64,000 nt of DNA, from assembly GCF_001305575.3 (NCBI RefSeq), contig NZ_CP012373.2, positions 434,001-498,000 of the forward strand, written 5' to 3'. This DNA comes from Beggiatoa leptomitoformis. GTDB lineage: Bacteria; Pseudomonadota; Gammaproteobacteria; Beggiatoales; Beggiatoaceae. Numbering within the stretch: position 1 is the stretch's first letter; the number at the start of each line of letters is the position of its first letter. The notes under the pieces were generated by a model that saw nothing but the letters and a program-made list of their open reading frames with translations, searched no databases and was not told the origin of the DNA. This document shows positions 52,876 to 62,672 of the stretch, in pieces. A program made the position numbers and the translations under genes.

Positions 52876-53658
52876 ATGCAACGGTTATCTCTCTTTATTG
52901 GCTTATTACTAAGTGGGTTAGTCAGTTTTTTTCCGCTAATGGCACATGCGCATTTTCAAACCTTACTGCCTTCACAAGATATTGTTAATGCAGAAGATGA
53001 GAAAAATATTATTTTAACGCTAGTATTTACCCATCCAATGGAACAAAGCCCTGTGATGAATATGGGTGAACCCAAGCAATTTGGCGTGCTTGTTCAAGAC
53101 GAGAAAATAAATTTATTACCAACCTTAACGCTGGTTAAACAACAAGATAAAAATACCTATTCTGCCAAGTATTTACTCACACGCCCTGCCGACCATATTT
53201 TTTATGTAGAACCTGCACCTTATTGGGAAGCGGCAGAAAATAAATTTATTGTGCATTACACAAAGGTTGTTGTATCTGCTTTCGGTGCAGAAACGGGTTG
53301 GGATAAATTAGTTGGGTTTCCTATAGAAATTGAACCGCTTGTCCGTCCTTATGGATTGTGGACAGGCAATATTTTTCGCGGAATTGTGAAAAAGAACGGG
53401 CAAGCCGTGCCGTATGCAAAAATAGAAGTGGAATATTGGAATGAACATAATACCGTTGTTATTCCCGCTGACCCCTTTGTTACACAAGTACTTAAGACAA
53501 ATGCACAAGGTGAGTTTAGTTATGCTATGCCTAAAGCAGGCTGGTGGGCGTTTGCCGCTTTGGTTGAAGGTGATACAACCATGCTAAATCCTGATGGTAA
53601 GCCTGTAGCCGTTGAATTGGGCGGGTTAATATGGGTGCATACTGTGGACATGCAATAG
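52876..53658 (+). CDS. DUF4198 exported protein of a Co/Ni uptake operon (NikK-like)
   Basis: The protein has 260 residues. A signal peptide ends AHA, and the mature protein starts [12 protein letters not shown], with an N-terminal His that could bind metal. Middle: [23 protein letters not shown]; end: [31 protein letters not shown]. This is the DUF4198 pattern found in NikK-like proteins beside CbiM/NikM. It probably binds Ni2+ or Co2+ in the periplasm for the membrane component. Its stop overlaps the next start (TAGTG). Confidence 0.85.
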   Translation: MQRLSLFIGLLLSGLVSFFPLMAHAHFQTLLPSQDIVNAEDEKNIILTLVFTHPMEQSPVMNMGEPKQFGVLVQDEKINLLPTLTLVKQQDKNTYSAKYLLTRPADHIFYVEPAPYWEAAENKFIVHYTKVVVSAFGAETGWDKLVGFPIEIEPLVRPYGLWTGNIFRGIVKKNGQAVPYAKIEVEYWNEHNTVVIPADPFVTQVLKTNAQGEFSYAMPKAGWWAFAALVEGDTTMLNPDGKPVAVELGGLIWVHTVDMQ

Positions 53659-54221
53659 TGAAAATCACCATAAAAACAGGTTACTACTTAAGTCTAATTA
53701 TTATTTGTTGGACAATAAGCAATGTCGCGTATGCGCATAAAGTAAAGCTCTTTGCGACAGTAGAAGGTTCAACAATTAATGGTTATGCCTATTTTTCAGG
53801 CGGGGCGGCTGTACAAAATATGCCTGTCATCGTTAAAGATAATTCAGGGGTCGTCTTGGGTGAAAGCCTGACTGACACACAGGGACGATTCAGCTATGTA
53901 TTAACGCAAAAACAAGCTGTACAACTCAGTATTAACACAGGTGATGGGCATCAAGCCAGTTATGCCATTCAAGCGGATGATGTGAGCATTACTACTGAAA
54001 ATAAGGCAACTAAACAAAATGTTAAAACGAATTTAGTTGAACAACCCATTCAACTATTGGTAGAACAAGCTGTTTATCAACAAGTTCGTCCCTTGCGTGA
54101 ACAATTAGAAAAATATGAAGAAAAAGTGCGCTTGCACGACATATTGGGTGGTATTGGTTATATCGTTGGTATTGCGGGATTATGGTTTTTTTTACAAGGT
54201 CGGCGTGTGAAAAAGGAGTGA
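53658..54221 (+). CDS. Exported, C-terminally anchored NikL-like protein
   Basis: With the GTG start at 53658 (overlapping the previous stop) the protein has 187 residues; an ATG at 53631 would put nine extra residues before the signal. The signal peptide ends VAYA, then HKVKLFATVEGSTINGYAYFSGG, again a mature protein starting with His. A carboxypeptidase-regulatory-like beta domain (DTQGRFSYVL) and one C-terminal membrane helix (IGYIVGIAGLWFFLQ) follow. This fits NikL, an accessory part of Nik/Cbi-type ECF transporters. Confidence 0.82.
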   Translation: MKITIKTGYYLSLIIICWTISNVAYAHKVKLFATVEGSTINGYAYFSGGAAVQNMPVIVKDNSGVVLGESLTDTQGRFSYVLTQKQAVQLSINTGDGHQASYAIQADDVSITTENKATKQNVKTNLVEQPIQLLVEQAVYQQVRPLREQLEKYEEKVRLHDILGGIGYIVGIAGLWFFLQGRRVKKE

Positions 54222-54224
54222 GAA

Positions 54225-54851
54225 ATGCACATTGCGGAAGGGGTTTTATCATTACCCGTGTTAGTCGGAAGTAGCTTATTAGCAATGGGGGGGATTGCGA
54301 TAGGGCTACGTCACTTAGAACAGGCACGTATTCCCTTAGCGGCGGTTTTATCAGCCGTTTTTTTTATCGCCAGTTTGATTCATATTCCTGTTGGTGTAAC
54401 CAGCGTACACTTAGTAATGTTAGGTTTATGTGGTTTATTATTAGGTTGGGCGGCATTTCCCGCAATTTTCGTCGCTTTATTACTACAAACAATTTTTTTT
54501 GGTTTTGGGGGATTAACAACATTAGGAATTAATACGCTAATTATGAGTGTGCCTGCGGTTGTCTGTTACTACCTGTTTGGGCAACAACTACAACAGGCTA
54601 GTGCTAAAAGTGTCTTGTGGCGAGGCAGTGCGGCGGCCGTGTTTGCAGTCGCATTAGGTGTGTTAATTATGGCAAGTGCTTTATATTTAAGCGATACACA
54701 AGCCTTTAATTTATTAATTATTTGGGTTATGGTGTCACACATTCCCGTAATGCTAGTCGAAGGCGTTATTACAGGGGTTGTCATGGTGTTTTTATACCGT
54801 GTTCAGCCTGACTTATTGGACATGTCACGTTATTTAACAGAAGCCGCCTAA
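54225..54851 (+). CDS. cbiM: Cobalt/nickel ECF transporter substrate-binding membrane protein CbiM
   Basis: The protein has 208 residues and six or so membrane helices. The N-terminal MHIAEG is the metal-binding start needed in CbiM/NikM (His2). SLIHIPVGVTSVHLVMLGLCGLLLG and QTIFFGFGGLTTLGINTLIM are family hallmarks. It starts 3 bases after the NikL-like gene. The T component (CbiQ) and ATPase (CbiO) that normally follow are missing; the next gene is a WD40 protein. Confidence 0.93.
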   Translation: MHIAEGVLSLPVLVGSSLLAMGGIAIGLRHLEQARIPLAAVLSAVFFIASLIHIPVGVTSVHLVMLGLCGLLLGWAAFPAIFVALLLQTIFFGFGGLTTLGINTLIMSVPAVVCYYLFGQQLQQASAKSVLWRGSAAAVFAVALGVLIMASALYLSDTQAFNLLIIWVMVSHIPVMLVEGVITGVVMVFLYRVQPDLLDMSRYLTEAA

Positions 54852-54933
54852 CAACAATAAGCCTAAAAAAACCTTTTATTTTCGCTTTCCAATCTTATAA
54901 CAAGGATAAGGATTAGCCCAATAAAAAATATTC

Positions 54934-55839
54934 ATGATGAGAACAACACCCTCCTTTCTTGCACTGCGTCCTGCACAGGGCGAACATGCTGAAGCCATTA
55001 ATCGCGTCACAGTTACCCCCAGTGGCAAATATGTTATTTCTGCATCAAATGATCGAACATTAAAAATTTGGGAAATTGAGAGCGGTTTAGACATTTTAAC
55101 TTTATTTGGACATAGTAAACGTGTCACAGATGTCATTGTTACGCCTGATGGTTCAAAAGCTATTTCAGCCTCAGAAGATAAAACCATACGAATTTGGGAT
55201 TTAGGCTTAGGCATAGAAAGCCATATATTACGCGAACATACAGACCGTATTCATACTATCGCCATTACACCCGATGGCTCTTATCTAGTGTCGGGTGGGC
55301 GTGATAATGTAATTGTAATCTGGGATTTAGCCCGTTTAGAACCTGTGCATCGTCTAATTGGGCATGAGGCATGGGTTATGGCAGTCGCGGTAACACCTGA
55401 TGGCTCTAAGGTTATTTCTGCTGCCCGTGATAATTCGCTCAAAATTTGGGATATTGCCAGTGGTACAGAAATTTTGACATTGACAGGACATCACTATTGG
55501 GTGATTGCAGTAACCATAACGACCGACGGACAACATGTTATTTCAGCCAGTTGGGACAATACGATTAAAGTTTGGGAACTTAATACGGGTAAAGAAATTA
55601 ACAGTATTGCTGCGCATGAAAATTATATCGACGCAATTACGTTGAGTCCTGAAGGGTCTGTGCTTATCTCGCTTGCGTGGGATAATTCGTTAAAAGTGTG
55701 GGACTGGCGACAAGGCGAACTGCTAGGCAATTTGGTGATGGAAGAAAAATTAAACTGTTGTGCAATCACCCCTGACGGAAAACGGATTGTCTTGGGTGAT
55801 AACAATGGATTACTCTATTTTTTAGAGTTGGTAAATTAA
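54934..55839 (+). CDS. WD40-repeat protein, one seven-blade propeller
   Basis: The protein has 301 residues, consisting of seven WD40 repeats of about 42 residues (for example VTPDGSKAISASEDKTIRIW). The seventh is degenerate (LGDNNGLLYFLELVN). Seven is the number needed for one closed beta propeller. There is no signal peptide and no added enzyme domain. Such proteins are scaffolds; the partner is unknown. Its stop lies 6 bases from the stop of the convergent GGDEF-EAL gene. Confidence 0.9.
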   Translation: MMRTTPSFLALRPAQGEHAEAINRVTVTPSGKYVISASNDRTLKIWEIESGLDILTLFGHSKRVTDVIVTPDGSKAISASEDKTIRIWDLGLGIESHILREHTDRIHTIAITPDGSYLVSGGRDNVIVIWDLARLEPVHRLIGHEAWVMAVAVTPDGSKVISAARDNSLKIWDIASGTEILTLTGHHYWVIAVTITTDGQHVISASWDNTIKVWELNTGKEINSIAAHENYIDAITLSPEGSVLISLAWDNSLKVWDWRQGELLGNLVMEEKLNCCAITPDGKRIVLGDNNGLLYFLELVN

Positions 55840-55845
55840 TTATTT

Positions 55846-57774
55846 TCAGGTATTACGATGCGTTAAGGGTTGCGGTTTGCCTATCCCGTAACCTTGCGCA
55901 TAATCTACGCCTATATCACGCAACAATGCCAAAATTTGGTCGTTCTCCACATATTCCGCAATCGTTTTTAAGCCTAAAACATGTCCAACACGATGGATTG
56001 AATCAACCATAGCACGGTCAATGTGATCGCTAATCATATCTTTCACAAATCCCCCATCAATTTTTAAGTAATCAACAGGCATTCCTTTCAAATAGGCAAA
56101 AGAGGACATGCCACTGCCGAAATCGTCTAATGAAAAACGACAACCCATTTCCTTGAAATAACGAATAAATTTTGAGGCTTCTTTAATATTGGTAATCGCT
56201 GCCGTTTCTGTAATTTCAAAACAGACTTTGTGTGTAGGCATTCCAAAACTTTCAAATTGTTCAACAATAAAGCCTGTAAAATTCCTATCGCCAATGGATA
56301 AACCCGATAAATTAACCGAACAAATTTCTAAGGCATCTAATTCTTCAGGATGGCTGGTCAAATGTTCAAATAAAGTTCTAATAATCCAGCGGTCTAGCCT
56401 AACCATCTGGTTGTAACGTTCAGCGGCAGGCAGAAAAATACCCGGTGGAATAATTTTGCCCTCTTCGTCCAACATTCTGACTAAAACTTCATAATGTGTT
56501 TTTTCAACGTGATTGGCTTGAATAGGCACAATGGGTTGATGATACAAGCGGAAACGATTTTCCTTAAAGGCTTGTGAAATTCGAGAAACCCACGCCATCT
56601 GCGTTTTATGGCTTTCTAATGTATGGCTTTGTCCTAAATAAATCCGATTGCGTCCACGTTCTTTTGCTAAAAAGCAGGCAGCATCTGCATCACTCAGGAT
56701 TGCAGAAGTAATATCACTATTTTTATTAATAGAAACAGCACCAATACTGATAGTGACATCAAAAGTTTGTCCTGCCCAGCTAAATTTAAAATCTTGTACG
56801 GTTTCACGTAACCGTTCAGCAATTTGTTCGGCAATAGGCATTTCACAATCATATAAAATAACTGCAAATTCATCCCCGCCTAAACGGGCTAACATATCTT
56901 GTGGGCGAATATTAGATTGCAAAACAGGGCTTAATTGTTTGAGTAATTCGTCGCCTGCTTCATGTCCACAAGTATCATTGATAATCTTAAAATTATCTAA
57001 GTCCATGTAACATAAGGAATGGTGTTCGTCATTTAAGCGGGCGGCAGTTAATAATTCTTCAACACGTTGTTCTATTTCTGAACGGTTGAATAATCGGGTG
57101 AGTAAATCATGGCTGGCTTGATAAGCCATTTCTTTCGCCATAGATATGGTGCGTTTTAGGGCATAGCCATACATCAATAAGACCAAAATCCCACTGAGTA
57201 AAATCCCGCCAAAATAATATTTTAATGAAGCCTGTCCCGCAGCAAGTTGTTCTTGCAACTTTAATAAACGCGATTTCTGGTCAACCAATGGTTTAAATTC
57301 TTCAACCAAAGGTCGGGCTAATTTTTGTAATGCAACATAATCAGGAATCGGTTGATACAGTGGGGAATTCAGGTCTTTATCTAAGGTTAGTTCTAATTGT
57401 TCTAAAAAACGGTCGGCTTTTTCTTTAAAGGCTAATAAGGCCTCATCTTGACGCAATCGCGTTGCATTTTTCCCTTCTATTAAACGATTAAGTTTTACCC
57501 ATGCAATGCCTAATTGTTCTAATAAGGGTAAGTCCTCACCTTCGGCGGTTGCGGTGCTAGGGTCAACGCTTGCAATTTCTAAACGATGTTGCAAGCGTTC
57601 AAATTCTTGATTAGCTTGTAATAAAGCAAAGTAATCGTATGCTTGGTCAGTTGCTGTTGCTCTGCTCGTTTCTAATAAATAACTAAATCCCGCATAAATG
57701 CTCGCAATAAAAATACTGAGTCCAAAAATCAGCATGACTGAAAAATGTGACCAGCGAATCTTTTTATGTTTCAT
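55846..57774 (-). CDS. Membrane GGDEF-EAL protein
   Basis: The protein has 642 residues. Two membrane helices (~11-33 and ~188-207) flank a helical periplasmic region (~35-185). GGDEF has LARLGGDEFAVIL with YMDLDNFKIIND; EAL has a changed motif (YEVLVRM instead of EALxR), but keeps VNLSGLSIGD, DDFGSGMSSFAYLKGM and VDYLKIDGGFV. Both activities remain possible. The gene precedes, on the same strand, nothing close; the Mo-fold gene lies 37 bases upstream and is probably co-transcribed. Confidence 0.92.
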   Translation of the reverse strand: MKHKKIRWSHFSVMLIFGLSIFIASIYAGFSYLLETSRATATDQAYDYFALLQANQEFERLQHRLEIASVDPSTATAEGEDLPLLEQLGIAWVKLNRLIEGKNATRLRQDEALLAFKEKADRFLEQLELTLDKDLNSPLYQPIPDYVALQKLARPLVEEFKPLVDQKSRLLKLQEQLAAGQASLKYYFGGILLSGILVLLMYGYALKRTISMAKEMAYQASHDLLTRLFNRSEIEQRVEELLTAARLNDEHHSLCYMDLDNFKIINDTCGHEAGDELLKQLSPVLQSNIRPQDMLARLGGDEFAVILYDCEMPIAEQIAERLRETVQDFKFSWAGQTFDVTISIGAVSINKNSDITSAILSDADAACFLAKERGRNRIYLGQSHTLESHKTQMAWVSRISQAFKENRFRLYHQPIVPIQANHVEKTHYEVLVRMLDEEGKIIPPGIFLPAAERYNQMVRLDRWIIRTLFEHLTSHPEELDALEICSVNLSGLSIGDRNFTGFIVEQFESFGMPTHKVCFEITETAAITNIKEASKFIRYFKEMGCRFSLDDFGSGMSSFAYLKGMPVDYLKIDGGFVKDMISDHIDRAMVDSIHRVGHVLGLKTIAEYVENDQILALLRDIGVDYAQGYGIGKPQPLTHRNT

Positions 57775-57811
57775 GCCTTAGTCCTTAATTGCGGCAATGC
57801 TATTTAAAAAA

Positions 57812-58426
57812 TTAACGTACAATCAATGTCCGCAAATGCCAAATGAGTTTATATTGGGTACTAGGGTCTTTTTGCAACTCGGGAAAATCATCTACAGGAT
57901 AAACTAAGCGCACAGGTCCTTTGTCGCGGATACGCATGTATTGCCCATTGTTTTTAATTGCAACTAAGACAGAGTATTTTTCTAAATCGCTGATTAAAAT
58001 AGGATTTGTATCGTAACCATCCAGCGCGTTAGCAATAATAGAACCGCCTGTTGCGCCTACGTATTTCAACAAATCAACCAGCAATACACCTTCAAATATT
58101 TGCATTCCATCTGACCACAGTTCGGTTGTTTTTATTGTTTTTTGTGGCAATTTCGTTAGCATTTCACGGTCAAAACGCGCCGACCCGTCATCACTATTTG
58201 TCAGTTTAATTTGACCTTTAATGGTTAAAATAACCCGTCCTGTTGGCTTTTCTAAATGGTCAGCCATTGTTAGACGATTATTTGCTACGGTAGAGGGTGT
58301 TGCCGAAACAGACTCCACTGTGGATGCACTCGATAGACGATTTTCTTCTGCAAAAACGAAGGATGATAAAATCACAAAACAGCCTATGAATAGCGGTACA
58401 GCAAAAATTTTACCAAAAAAATGCAT
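57812..58426 (-). CDS. Exported oxidoreductase molybdopterin-fold protein without cofactor cysteine
   Basis: The protein has 204 residues. A signal peptide (PLFIGCFVILSSFVFA) is followed by a low-complexity linker and a SUOX-like beta domain: ILTIKGQIKLT, LPQKTIKTTELW, FEGVLLVDLLKYVGA, ALDGYDTNPILISD, RDKGPVRLVYPVDD. The mature protein has no cysteine, so it cannot bind Mo as sulfite oxidase does; it is probably a ligand-binding version. It is paired with a GGDEF-EAL gene 37 bases downstream, suggesting it senses a signal for that protein. Confidence 0.8.
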   Translation of the reverse strand: MHFFGKIFAVPLFIGCFVILSSFVFAEENRLSSASTVESVSATPSTVANNRLTMADHLEKPTGRVILTIKGQIKLTNSDDGSARFDREMLTKLPQKTIKTTELWSDGMQIFEGVLLVDLLKYVGATGGSIIANALDGYDTNPILISDLEKYSVLVAIKNNGQYMRIRDKGPVRLVYPVDDFPELQKDPSTQYKLIWHLRTLIVR

Positions 58427-59085
58427 CTGTCTAACTCCCTACCTGATAAACATAACGATATTTATTGCTATAAAATTGACTTTAAACATTGTAACATATT
58501 GATTATAAACGTAATATTATATTGATATAAATATACTATTTATTGATACATTACGCTGTTGATGGGGTTTATTAAACTATTTGATAATGTGGTAATGTCA
58601 TCAGTCATTTGCAATTAACATACTAAATTGTCCTTACATTTTATCAATCAGCGAGATACCTTATAGTGGTTTATTTTATCCTTAAATGTTCGTTAAATAA
58701 TAAAGGTAAACCAATCGCGCATGTCGATATTCCCAATGATTCATATTGAATCATTTTTCAATAGATTTCTTTAAAGAATGATTAATACTTATCTAACTAA
58801 TTGATAAATTGCATTAGATTATTAAGAATAAACGCAAAGATTGGTTGTGCGTTTTAACATAAGCCGTTTTTAATCAAAAAAGTCAGGATTTAACCTTCAA
58901 ACAAGCAATACGAACCTAATAAATACATTATTAACTTCATTTTTATCATAAAGATATGCGTTTTATAAATAAGGTACTCCGCAATATATTTTCTTCACGG
59001 CATAAACCTTCAATGAAAACAAACGCATTTTCATCCATAATAAACCTGTTTTACCCCCATAATATTTAACAAGTAGGTAATAACG
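58427..59085. other. 659-bp AT-rich intergenic region
   Basis: No gene, repeat, tRNA or recognised riboswitch was seen. It separates divergent genes and must carry their promoters. It is the longest non-repeat gap in the window. Confidence 0.4.
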
Positions 59086-61272
59086 ATGAAAAAATTATAT
59101 TTTCTTGTCTTGTGCCTCTGGCTACCGTTTAGCCATGCGACAACTATTTCTGAACCTGCAACACTGCGTGAAACATTACCCATTGATACCATTGCTTATA
59201 TTCGCATTCCGCATCTGTGGGGGTTTCTCTCTGCCCCTAAAGGCAGTGTATTAAACGACGCACTGAAAAATGATACCCATGTTCAACAAATACTTGCCCT
59301 ACAAGCGGGCTTGTATCAAAACATTATCCGCTCTTTTAGTGACGATACCGCTATAGAAGCCCTGCTCACGCGGATACATTCCCCCATAGAAATTGTCTTT
59401 CTCCTACCAACAGGCGCATCCCCAGAGCAAGCTAAAGTCTTACTGACAACCAAATTAAGTATGGCTTCTACAGAAGAAGTGAATGCCGTTTTTAAAGGCT
59501 TGGCAGATAAAATGCCCGACTTAAAAATCATCACCCCTTTATCCGACAGCGGTTATGGTGTCATGGTTGCGAATCCATTTTCTATTGCATCCTATTTTGA
59601 CAAGAATAGTCAACAGCTTACCCTATTTGCAGGCACAGGGGTTGCTGTCAATACAGACGCATTAAAAAAACAACTGGCTCAATTACAACCCAGTGCTAAT
59701 CATCCGATGTATGCCTTAGAAAATCGCATAGATACCAGTGGTCAAGGTTTTTTCTACTGGACGGATACCAAAAAACTCATGCCCTTATTACAATCCATGC
59801 TACCCCCTGAAGAATTAACCATTTATGAAGAATGGGGCTTATTGGCTATGCGTTCATTTGCAATAGGTTGGGGAGTCAGTAATGGAAAAGGACGATTTGG
59901 TATTTTTGCTGATATGCCAAAAGCAGGTTATCGGGAATATTTCCCCGATGTTCATAATGAATTTCCGATTGAATTAGCGGGTAAAGCAACGCTCGCGGCA
60001 ACCATCAACGTGCCTGCATTAGAAATTTGGCAGGGGTTAGAAAAATACTGGCAGGCACAAAAAAATGAAGACGGATTAGCCGAATTGACTGAGGCTAAAA
60101 AATCTTTTCAAGAAAATTCTGGGCTTGATTTAGAGATGGTATTGGGTTCATTCGGTCCTGAAGTCGTTTTTTTTGTAGATGACGTTGGAGAATTTGCAGC
60201 TATTCGGATTCGCAACCCCGAAAACTGGCAAAAAGTACTCAGCCATTTAGTCGAAAAATACCAACTCAGTTATGAAACCCGTGAAATCAATGGCAAAACA
60301 TATCATCATTTAAGTATGCCAAATATGCTGAACTGGGCGACGGGTGCTTTTTCTCCCAATACAGATAAATCTGTAGAAGGGCTGGCACTTTCTTTAGTCA
60401 GTTACATCAACACCCATTATTATTGGGTAGAAGAAAATAACTTTTTGATTCTGGCAGAAGTACCGCAAGCATTACAAGATCGCAAACAGCATGACACACA
60501 GACAACATTGCAAGCATGGTTAGCTGGAGAACATCGCTTAACGACAGATAATAGCGTTTTATCGTTGTCAGGCAGTATTAAAAACACACCGCGCTATGTT
60601 TATTATACTTATTTGCAACTGCTTAATTTAATAGGTGATGTAGCAAAAACCCCTGTAGATTTATTTGCTTTGCCAAGTGCCTTAAATTTAAACTTACCGC
60701 ATGAAGGTACGTATGCAATTCAAGTTGATATAAGTGATTCACTGGTAGGCATGGAACTCACCTTTGAAAATAATCCTTTTGAGTTTGTGCTAGCAATGAA
60801 CAGCAGCAGTGTTGCCATTGTAGGCGTTTTAGCGGCAATCGCTATTCCTGCTTATCAAGAATATGTTCACCGTGCAGAAGAAGCATTAGGTGAAGTCGTG
60901 CCTGAAGAAATACCGCATGAAGAAACACAACATGAAGAAACACCACCCACCGCTAATCTTTCTAGCCCAATCATGGAAGCGATGGATTTATCTAGCAGAG
61001 TCAGAGTTGCCGCAGAAGATGGCTATTTCAGCTTAGGCAAATTGCCAACGACGGCAGAAATCGGCATTGTCACTGAAGGGCAATATGTAAAAAATATTGA
61101 GTTGTTAGAAAACGGCAGCGGTTATGGCGTGTATTTTAAAGAAGATTCGGGTATTACAGGCGCGATATTTTTACTCTATGATGTCGAAAAATCTTTATGG
61201 ACATGTCACGCAGAGGGTATAGAACCCAGCGAATTGCCTGAATCCTGCCAGCTAGAAACAGACGCGCAATAA
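59086..61272 (+). CDS. Exported DUF3352-like protein with C-terminal type IV pilin-like domain
   Basis: The protein has 728 residues. A signal peptide ends SHA (~19). The large part (~20-560) resembles DUF3352-type exported proteins (LPIDTIAYIRIPHLWGFLS; repeats of LP..a.Y, QENSGLDLEMVLGSFGPEVVFFVDD). From ~570 on, the sequence is a type IV pilin: VAIVGVLAAIAIPAYQEYVHRA at 576-597 equals the pilin alpha-1 core, and the end carries the pilin disulfide loop WTCHAEG...ESC (Cys707, Cys721). There is no prepilin G-FTLIE leader before the helix, so it cannot be processed by PilD in the usual way. Function unknown. Confidence 0.8.
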   Translation: MKKLYFLVLCLWLPFSHATTISEPATLRETLPIDTIAYIRIPHLWGFLSAPKGSVLNDALKNDTHVQQILALQAGLYQNIIRSFSDDTAIEALLTRIHSPIEIVFLLPTGASPEQAKVLLTTKLSMASTEEVNAVFKGLADKMPDLKIITPLSDSGYGVMVANPFSIASYFDKNSQQLTLFAGTGVAVNTDALKKQLAQLQPSANHPMYALENRIDTSGQGFFYWTDTKKLMPLLQSMLPPEELTIYEEWGLLAMRSFAIGWGVSNGKGRFGIFADMPKAGYREYFPDVHNEFPIELAGKATLAATINVPALEIWQGLEKYWQAQKNEDGLAELTEAKKSFQENSGLDLEMVLGSFGPEVVFFVDDVGEFAAIRIRNPENWQKVLSHLVEKYQLSYETREINGKTYHHLSMPNMLNWATGAFSPNTDKSVEGLALSLVSYINTHYYWVEENNFLILAEVPQALQDRKQHDTQTTLQAWLAGEHRLTTDNSVLSLSGSIKNTPRYVYYTYLQLLNLIGDVAKTPVDLFALPSALNLNLPHEGTYAIQVDISDSLVGMELTFENNPFEFVLAMNSSSVAIVGVLAAIAIPAYQEYVHRAEEALGEVVPEEIPHEETQHEETPPTANLSSPIMEAMDLSSRVRVAAEDGYFSLGKLPTTAEIGIVTEGQYVKNIELLENGSGYGVYFKEDSGITGAIFLLYDVEKSLWTCHAEGIEPSELPESCQLETDAQ

Positions 61273-61296
61273 TCCATTAACCCTTTTGCAGACACA

Positions 61297-61334
61297 AAAA
61301 AACCTAGCAGACATTACTATCTACTAGGTTTTTT
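61297..61334. terminator. Bidirectional terminator
   Basis: AAAAAACCTAG (61297-61307) and CTAGGTTTTTT (61324-61334) form an 11-bp stem with A-run before and T-run after, between convergent genes. It can work for both strands. Confidence 0.85.
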
Positions 61335-61352
61335 AGTTTCAACCAATCGCGC

Positions 61353-62528
61353 TTATTTTAACGCAGCTTGCATTCTTTCCAACGCTTTTTTCAGATTATC
61401 CATACTCGTTGCGAAAGATAAACGCACATAACCCTCCGCTCCAAAAGCAGAACCGGGAACTAACGCAACGCCTGCTTTTTCGATTAAAAACTCACTGAGT
61501 TCTAAATCATTCTTCATGCCTTTACGCGCAATGACACCTTGAAAACTGGGGAAAATGTAGAAAGTGCCTTGAGAGGCTTCACATTGAACCCCTTCAATTT
61601 TCAATAATTCCGCTAACACGAAATCATGACGTTCTTTAAAGACTTTAACCATTTCCTGAATAAACGTTGTATCGCCATTAATGCCCGCTTCAGCCGCATA
61701 TTGAGAAATAGAGGTCGGATTAGAGGTTGATTGCGATTGAATATTCGTCATCGCTTCAATCAACTTCACAGGACCCGCTGCATACCCAATTCGCCAACCC
61801 GTCATAGAATAGGCTTTAGAAACCCCATTTAAAACAATGGTACGCTCATACAAATCAGGGGCGACATTGAGAATATTCTTAAAGGGCAAATGTTCCCACA
61901 AAATATGTTCATACATATCATCAGTAGCAATGAATACGTGCGGATGTTTGCGTAACACTTCCGCTAACGCGCTTAATTCATCAGGCGTGTAATGTGAACC
62001 TGTGGGATTAGACGGACTATTAATCACAAATAACTGGGTTTTCGGCGTAATCGCGGCTTCTAACTGTGCAGGGGTAATTTTAAAATGTTGCTCAATACCC
62101 GCGCTCACAATCACAGGCTTTCCACCCGCTAAAATCACCATGTCAGGATAAGAAACCCAATAAGGTGCGGGAATAATGACTTCATCGCCATCATTTAACA
62201 TCGCTTGTGCAAGGTTATAAAAACTCTGCTTACCACCACAAGAGACTAAAACCTGCTTTGCGGTATAAGTTAAACCATTTTCACGCGCGAATTTATCAAC
62301 AATGGCTTTCTTTAAAGAAGGTGTACCATCAACCGCCGTGTATTTAGTCAATCCCTTATTTAATGCGACGATAGCAGCATCTTTAATATGTTGAGGGGTA
62401 TCAAAATCAGGTTCACCTGCGCCTAAGCCGACAATATCGTGTCCTGCGGCTTTCATTTCATTAGCGCGTTTGGTAACGGCTAACGTGGGTGAGGGTTTGA
62501 TTGCTTGTACTCGGTCAGATAATTGCAT
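61353..62528 (-). CDS. Class I pyridoxal-phosphate aminotransferase, aspartate type
   Basis: The protein has 391 residues. Conserved: GLGAGEPDFDTPQHI, the Schiff-base Lys238 in NGVSKAYSMTGWRIGY, NSPSNPTG (170-177), and the C-terminal Arg in GYVRLSFATS that binds the alpha-carboxylate. The pattern is that of subgroup Ib aspartate/prephenate aminotransferases (AatA type). It transfers the amino group between aspartate and 2-oxoglutarate; prephenate use is possible. It lies 144 bases downstream of gap on the same strand with a terminator between. Confidence 0.94.
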   Translation of the reverse strand: MQLSDRVQAIKPSPTLAVTKRANEMKAAGHDIVGLGAGEPDFDTPQHIKDAAIVALNKGLTKYTAVDGTPSLKKAIVDKFARENGLTYTAKQVLVSCGGKQSFYNLAQAMLNDGDEVIIPAPYWVSYPDMVILAGGKPVIVSAGIEQHFKITPAQLEAAITPKTQLFVINSPSNPTGSHYTPDELSALAEVLRKHPHVFIATDDMYEHILWEHLPFKNILNVAPDLYERTIVLNGVSKAYSMTGWRIGYAAGPVKLIEAMTNIQSQSTSNPTSISQYAAEAGINGDTTFIQEMVKVFKERHDFVLAELLKIEGVQCEASQGTFYIFPSFQGVIARKGMKNDLELSEFLIEKAGVALVPGSAFGAEGYVRLSFATSMDNLKKALERMQAALK

Positions 62529-62637
62529 TTTGCTTGAAACACCTGAATTAAGAAAAAACGGGATGATAATTATCTTTTTTCAACAAGGTTTTTTCAATTG
62601 CTATCTCGCTAGAAGACGAACACTTGTTAAATACAAC

Positions 62638-62665
62638 AATAAGGGCGCGTCCATACGCCCTTATT
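62638..62665 (-). terminator. Terminator of gap
   Basis: AATAAGGGCG and CGCCCTTATT form a 10-bp stem around CGTCCATA, 7 bases past the gap stop; the minus strand continues TTGTTGTATTT. Confidence 0.85.
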
Positions 62666-62672
62666 TATTCAA

